From Pseudomonadota bacterium (GTDB taxonomy: Bacteria; Pseudomonadota; Gammaproteobacteria; Xanthomonadales; Rhodanobacteraceae), in assembly GCA_021798675.1 (NCBI GenBank), contig JAJZGE010000072.1, positions 1 through 7,645 of the forward strand: 7,645 nt of DNA, in the 5' to 3' direction. Positions 4,652 through 7,645 of the stretch are shown here, piece by piece. Within the stretch, counting starts at the first letter, position 1, and the number at the start of each line of letters is the position of its first letter. Under the pieces are notes generated by a model. That model saw only the letters and a program-made list of their open reading frames with translations. It was not told the origin of the DNA and ran no database searches. Position numbers and translations under genes: made by a program.

Positions 4652-5851
4652 TCAGGCTGCGGGAGGCGTGTCCGGCGTAGGGTGGCGCAGCAGCCGCGCC
4701 AGCACCGGCGGCGTGACGATCGCGGTCAGCAGCGACATCGCCACGATGATCGCGTACACGCGGTTGTCGAATACGCCGGCGGCAAGGCCGAGGCTGGCGA
4801 TCACCACGCCCACCTCGCCGCGCGGCACCATGCCGAAGCCCACGATGGCAGCGCCACGCCGGCCCAGCGACAGCGCGCCCAGCCCGCCACCGACGAGCTT
4901 GGCCACGATGGCGATGACGGTGACGATCAGCAACGTCCACAGCGCCTCTGCGCTGGCCAGCTCGTGCAGGTCGATCTTGCTGCCGGTGACGACGAAGAAG
5001 AACGGCGTGAGCAAAGCCAGCAGCGGCTGCACCTGCTGCTCCAGCAGGTGCTGCTGGCGTGTTTCGGAGGCGACCATGCCGGCCAGGAAGGCGCCGATGA
5101 TGGCGGCGAGGCCTAGCAGCGTGGAGACGTAGGCGAGGCCCAGGCAAAGCGCCAGCGCGATCAGCAGCGGCGATTGCGCATGGCGCGGCTTGTCGAGCCA
5201 GCTCGAGTTCCAGCGCATCACCCGCGCTCCGCCCCAGCCGACCAACGCGATGAAGCCGGCCGCCTCGCACAGCACCAGCAGCAGGTTGCCCGGGTGGATG
5301 CCGCCGCCGCCCTGCAGCGACACCACCACGCCCAGCAGCAGCATCGCGAGGATGTCGTCGATCACCGCGGCGCCGAGGATGACGCGGCTTTCCACGCGCT
5401 GCAGCGCGCCCAACTCCTGCAGTACGCGCGCGGTGATGCCAGCCGAAGTGGCCACGAAGGCGGCGGCAACGAACATGGATTTGTCCCAGTCGAAGCCGCT
5501 GCCGTGTGCCCACAGCGTGCCCATGCCGAACGGCACCAGTACGCCGATCACGCCGACCAGCAAGGCGGTCTTGCCGACTTTCTTGAGATCCTCCAACCGC
5601 GTCTCCAGGCCCACCGAGAACAGCAGCAGCACCACGCCGATCTCAGCCAGCACGTCCAACGGAGTGCCGGAGGCGATCTGGTCGGGCGCGATCCAGCCGA
5701 GCAGCGAAGGGCCGACCACGCAGCCGGCGGCGATTTCACCCACCACGCCCGGCAACTTCAGCCGTTGCGCGATCTCACCGCCGACCTGGGCGGCGACGAA
5801 CACGATGAACAGGGTGAGCAGGATGTCGTTGGCGTGATGCATGCAATCCAT
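4652..5851 (-). CDS. CPA2-family cation:proton antiporter (NapA/GerN-like)
   Basis: A 399-residue inner-membrane exchanger predicted to swap Na+ or K+ for H+. About a dozen hydrophobic helices fill nearly the whole length. The TM4-like unwound segment ATSAGITARVL is at 134-144. The paired acidic residues of the ion site, D165-D166, sit in AAVIDDILA, as in the electrogenic CPA2 proteins. A TM10-type lysine, K318 (AKLVGGGLGA), matches the conserved Lys of NapA-like members. PRGEVGVVIASLGL is at 343-356. The protein ends soon after the last helix, with no RCK/TrkA-N regulatory domain, so it is shorter than KefB/KefC. The ATG at 5851 has no clear Shine-Dalgarno; a second in-frame ATG is at 5842. 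It starts 16 nt after the MFS transporter stop on the same strand, so it is probably translated from the same mRNA. Confidence 0.92.
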   Translation of the reverse strand: MDCMHHANDILLTLFIVFVAAQVGGEIAQRLKLPGVVGEIAAGCVVGPSLLGWIAPDQIASGTPLDVLAEIGVVLLLFSVGLETRLEDLKKVGKTALLVGVIGVLVPFGMGTLWAHGSGFDWDKSMFVAAAFVATSAGITARVLQELGALQRVESRVILGAAVIDDILAMLLLGVVVSLQGGGGIHPGNLLLVLCEAAGFIALVGWGGARVMRWNSSWLDKPRHAQSPLLIALALCLGLAYVSTLLGLAAIIGAFLAGMVASETRQQHLLEQQVQPLLALLTPFFFVVTGSKIDLHELASAEALWTLLIVTVIAIVAKLVGGGLGALSLGRRGAAIVGFGMVPRGEVGVVIASLGLAAGVFDNRVYAIIVAMSLLTAIVTPPVLARLLRHPTPDTPPAA

Positions 5852-5867
5852 GCTACACGGCGCGCGC

Positions 5868-7343
5868 TCAATGTGCGGCGGACAGCGTCTCGGCCGGGCG
5901 ATCCGGGCGCAGCTGGCCGAACACGCGGCTGGCGGCGGCGGTGACCGCGGCCAGCAGGATCACGGTCCAGCGGAACGCGACCACGAAATCCTCGGGCGTA
6001 TGCCCGCGCAGCAGCACCTGCATCAGCAGCGTGGAAAGCGCGATGCCGAAGCTCATCGCGAGGTATTGCACGGTGGAGGCCATCGACGAGGCCATCGAGG
6101 CATGCTTGATGTCCAGGTCGTTGTAGATGAGGGTGTTCATCACGGTGTACTGCAGGCCGGCGAAGCAGCCATAGCCGAAGGTGAACAGGGCGATCAGCCA
6201 TGCCGGCGAGTTCGGCCCGAACAGCGCGAACGCAGCCAGCAACAGCGCTACCAGCGAGGTGTTGCCCAGCAGCAGCCGGCGATAGCCGAAGTGCGCCAGC
6301 GCGCGGTTGACCGCCCACTTCGCAGCGATCGAACCCAGCGCCTGCGGCACCATCATCAGGCCGGCCGCCAAGGGCGACCAGCCGCAGCCCACCTGCAGGA
6401 ACAGCACCAGCAGCAGGAACATGCCGGAGATGCCGAGCCGCGTGGAGAGGCCACCGGCCAGCGCCACCCACACGCTGCGCACCCGCAGCAGGGATAGGTC
6501 GGCCACCGGATGTGCGGTGCGCCGGCTGTGCCACACGTAGGCGATGCCGAGCAGCACCGCGATGCCGCTGCACGCAGCCATTCCGGCCCACGGCACCGGG
6601 CTGCCGCCGGCCAGTTCCGACGCGGCGAGCAGCAGCGCGGAGGCCACGGCGAACAGCAGGAAGCCCAGGATGTCGAAACGGTTGGCGCGTTCCAGCCGGT
6701 ACTCTGGCATGTCGCGCCGGTTCATCCAGACGCCGGCGATCGCCACCGGAACGTTGATCAGGAAGATCAGCCGCCACGAGGTGTATTCCACCAGCGCACC
6801 GCCGAGCAGCGGCCCCAGCACCGAGCCGAGCAGGCCGAAGGTGGCGACCGTGCTCATCGCGCCGACGAATTCACGCCGGTCGATGCTGCGCGCCAGCACG
6901 TAGCGCCCCACAGGCATCAGCGCGGCGCCGCCCACGCCCTGCAGCACGCGCGCGGCTACCAGTTGCGGCAGCGTCTGCGATACACCGCACAGCAGCGAGC
7001 CGACGCCGAACAGCACGATGGCTACGCCGAATACCCGGCGCGTGCCGAAGCGGTCGCACAGCCATGGCGTGGTCGGAATCAGCACGGCCAGCGTCAGCAC
7101 GTAGCTGGTCAAGGCGCTGCGCATGCCCAGCGGCGTTTCCTTCAGCGCGTCGGCCATTGCCGGCACCGCGGTGTTGACCACGGTGGAGTCCAGCGCCTGC
7201 ATGAAGAACGCCGCTGCCACCAGCCACAGCAGGCCGCGGTAGCGTACGAGCGAGGAGGTCGCAGGAGCCGCGGCCTCGGCGGCCGATGCGACGGCAGCGG
7301 CTTCGGGGGTGGGCTCGGCGGAGGGCGGGGACATCGCACGCAT
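5868..7343 (-). CDS. DHA2-family MFS multidrug transporter (MdtD-like)
   Basis: A 491-residue proton-coupled exporter of the EmrB/QacA (DHA2, 14-helix) group. The sequence resembles E. coli MdtD from memory, including FFMQALDSTVVNTAVPAMA (motif D1, about 46-64), WLCDRFGTRRVFG (motif A, 94-106), LQGVGGAALMPVGR (134-147) and GSVLGPLLGG (motif C, 173-182), which marks antiporters. The N-terminus carries an Ala/Pro-rich, probably disordered stretch (residues 5-30) before the first helix. Substrates cannot be read from the sequence. The ATG at 7343 is preceded by a hairpin and a distant purine-rich GAAGGGAA; ATG 7334 is an in-frame alternative. It lies 68 nt after the PAP2 gene and 16 nt before the antiporter gene, all on the minus strand. 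No regulator is adjacent. Confidence 0.92.
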   Translation of the reverse strand: MRAMSPPSAEPTPEAAAVASAAEAAAPATSSLVRYRGLLWLVAAAFFMQALDSTVVNTAVPAMADALKETPLGMRSALTSYVLTLAVLIPTTPWLCDRFGTRRVFGVAIVLFGVGSLLCGVSQTLPQLVAARVLQGVGGAALMPVGRYVLARSIDRREFVGAMSTVATFGLLGSVLGPLLGGALVEYTSWRLIFLINVPVAIAGVWMNRRDMPEYRLERANRFDILGFLLFAVASALLLAASELAGGSPVPWAGMAACSGIAVLLGIAYVWHSRRTAHPVADLSLLRVRSVWVALAGGLSTRLGISGMFLLLVLFLQVGCGWSPLAAGLMMVPQALGSIAAKWAVNRALAHFGYRRLLLGNTSLVALLLAAFALFGPNSPAWLIALFTFGYGCFAGLQYTVMNTLIYNDLDIKHASMASSMASTVQYLAMSFGIALSTLLMQVLLRGHTPEDFVVAFRWTVILLAAVTAAASRVFGQLRPDRPAETLSAAH

Positions 7344-7346
7344 GAT

Positions 7347-7370
7347 AGCTGCTGCGGCAGCTTTCCCTTC
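7347..7370 (-). promoter_or_regulatory. Hairpin between a distant Shine-Dalgarno and the MFS start codon
   Basis: On the minus strand, GAAGGGAA (7363-7370) lies about 21 nt before the ATG, too far for normal use. Between them is a perfect 6-bp hairpin (AGCTGC/GCAGCT, 7357-7362 and 7347-7352, loop 7353-7356). Folding would leave only about 5 unpaired nt between the Shine-Dalgarno and the ATG. It may shape translation start; it could also be chance. Confidence 0.3.
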
Positions 7371-7411
7371 GCCGCGCCGCGACGCAGAGTCAGCCCCGTT
7401 TCATCGTCGGC

Positions 7412-7645
7412 CTAGGGATGGGGCTTGAAGCGGTGCACGAAGCCCACCTGGAAGCCGCCCGGCAGCCAGCCGATGATCAGCGGTGACTGCCGGCGCGTTG
7501 CCCAGATGCCCACGCCGGCGCCCAGCGCGGCGCCTGCCAGCACGTCGGTCTGCCAGTGGCCGTGCGTCTTCATGCGCGCCACCGCGTCGTAGGTCGGCAG
7601 CAGCGCCAGCGCGTAGACCGCGGGGTGCTCCTGGCCGTAGTTGGC
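7412..7645 (-). CDS. PAP2-family phosphatase, C-terminal part (5' end off the window)
   Basis: The 77 C-terminal residues, ending at TAG (7412-7414), are inside the window. The visible part includes ARMKTHGHWQTDVLAGAALG, which matches the third PAP2 motif (SRxxxxxHxxxD followed by a Gly-rich helix), with Arg, His and Asp kept and Ala in place of the leading Ser. This family removes phosphate from lipid phosphates such as undecaprenyl pyrophosphate, phosphatidylglycerophosphate or lipid A, usually at the membrane. The first two motifs (KxxxxxxRP and PSGH) lie off the edge, so the specific substrate cannot be judged. The tail GGFQVGFVHRF alternates hydrophobic residues like a beta strand. The gene is probably upstream of the MFS gene on the same strand, with a 68-nt gap that has no terminator. 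Confidence 0.85.
   Translation of the reverse strand, partial: ANYGQEHPAVYALALLPTYDAVARMKTHGHWQTDVLAGAALGAGVGIWATRRQSPLIIGWLPGGFQVGFVHRFKPHP

Noticed and set aside
4593..5513. Alternative-frame minus-strand ORF inside the antiporter, and plus-strand ORFs opposite it
   Set aside because: Arg/Ala/His-rich shadow frames; the antiporter frame has helices and the Asp-Asp ion site.
6510..7415. Plus-strand ORF opposite the MFS transporter
   Set aside because: Gln/His/Arg-rich with no recognisable domain; the MFS motifs lie on the minus strand.

Overview
This is a GC-rich bacterial chromosomal segment. Its gene families are a MASE1 sensor protein, a glycine-zipper 2TM protein, a GAF-GGDEF enzyme, a DHA2 efflux pump, a CPA2 antiporter and a PAP2 phosphatase. 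Together with the codon bias and the terminator style, they suggest a gammaproteobacterium of the Xanthomonadales/Lysobacterales type (Rhodanobacter/Dyella-like). That placement is an inference, because no rRNA or marker gene is present.

Left end (1-378): a complete tRNA-Ser(UGA) with encoded CCA and a good intrinsic terminator. It is preceded by a tandem repeat of period 160 bp that runs off the left edge. Each repeat unit carries an exact copy of the first 36 nt of the tRNA, stopping inside the anticodon loop, plus a densely folded spacer. This is the most unusual structure in the window. Positions 379-611 are non-coding and lead into an orphan small secreted protein (612-1085, + strand).

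Middle (1086-4627): a minus-strand pair, the glycine-zipper envelope protein (2892-3353) followed by a MASE1 membrane protein whose C-terminal histidine-kinase ATPase domain looks degenerate (1116-2714). The latter converges with the secreted protein over a strong hairpin. Divergent from the glycine-zipper gene is a soluble GAF-GGDEF diguanylate cyclase (3590-4627, + strand) with an intact I-site and an SGDEF active-site motif.

Right (4652-7645): a minus-strand run of a PAP2-family phosphatase (only its C-terminus is inside the window), an MdtD-like DHA2 multidrug transporter, and a NapA/GerN-type cation:proton antiporter. The transporter and antiporter are 16 nt apart and are probably one transcript, pairing proton-driven efflux with ion/pH homeostasis. 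No CRISPR array, insertion sequence, phage gene or integrase gene is visible. Apart from the tRNA repeat array, the region reads as ordinary chromosomal housekeeping and signalling content.
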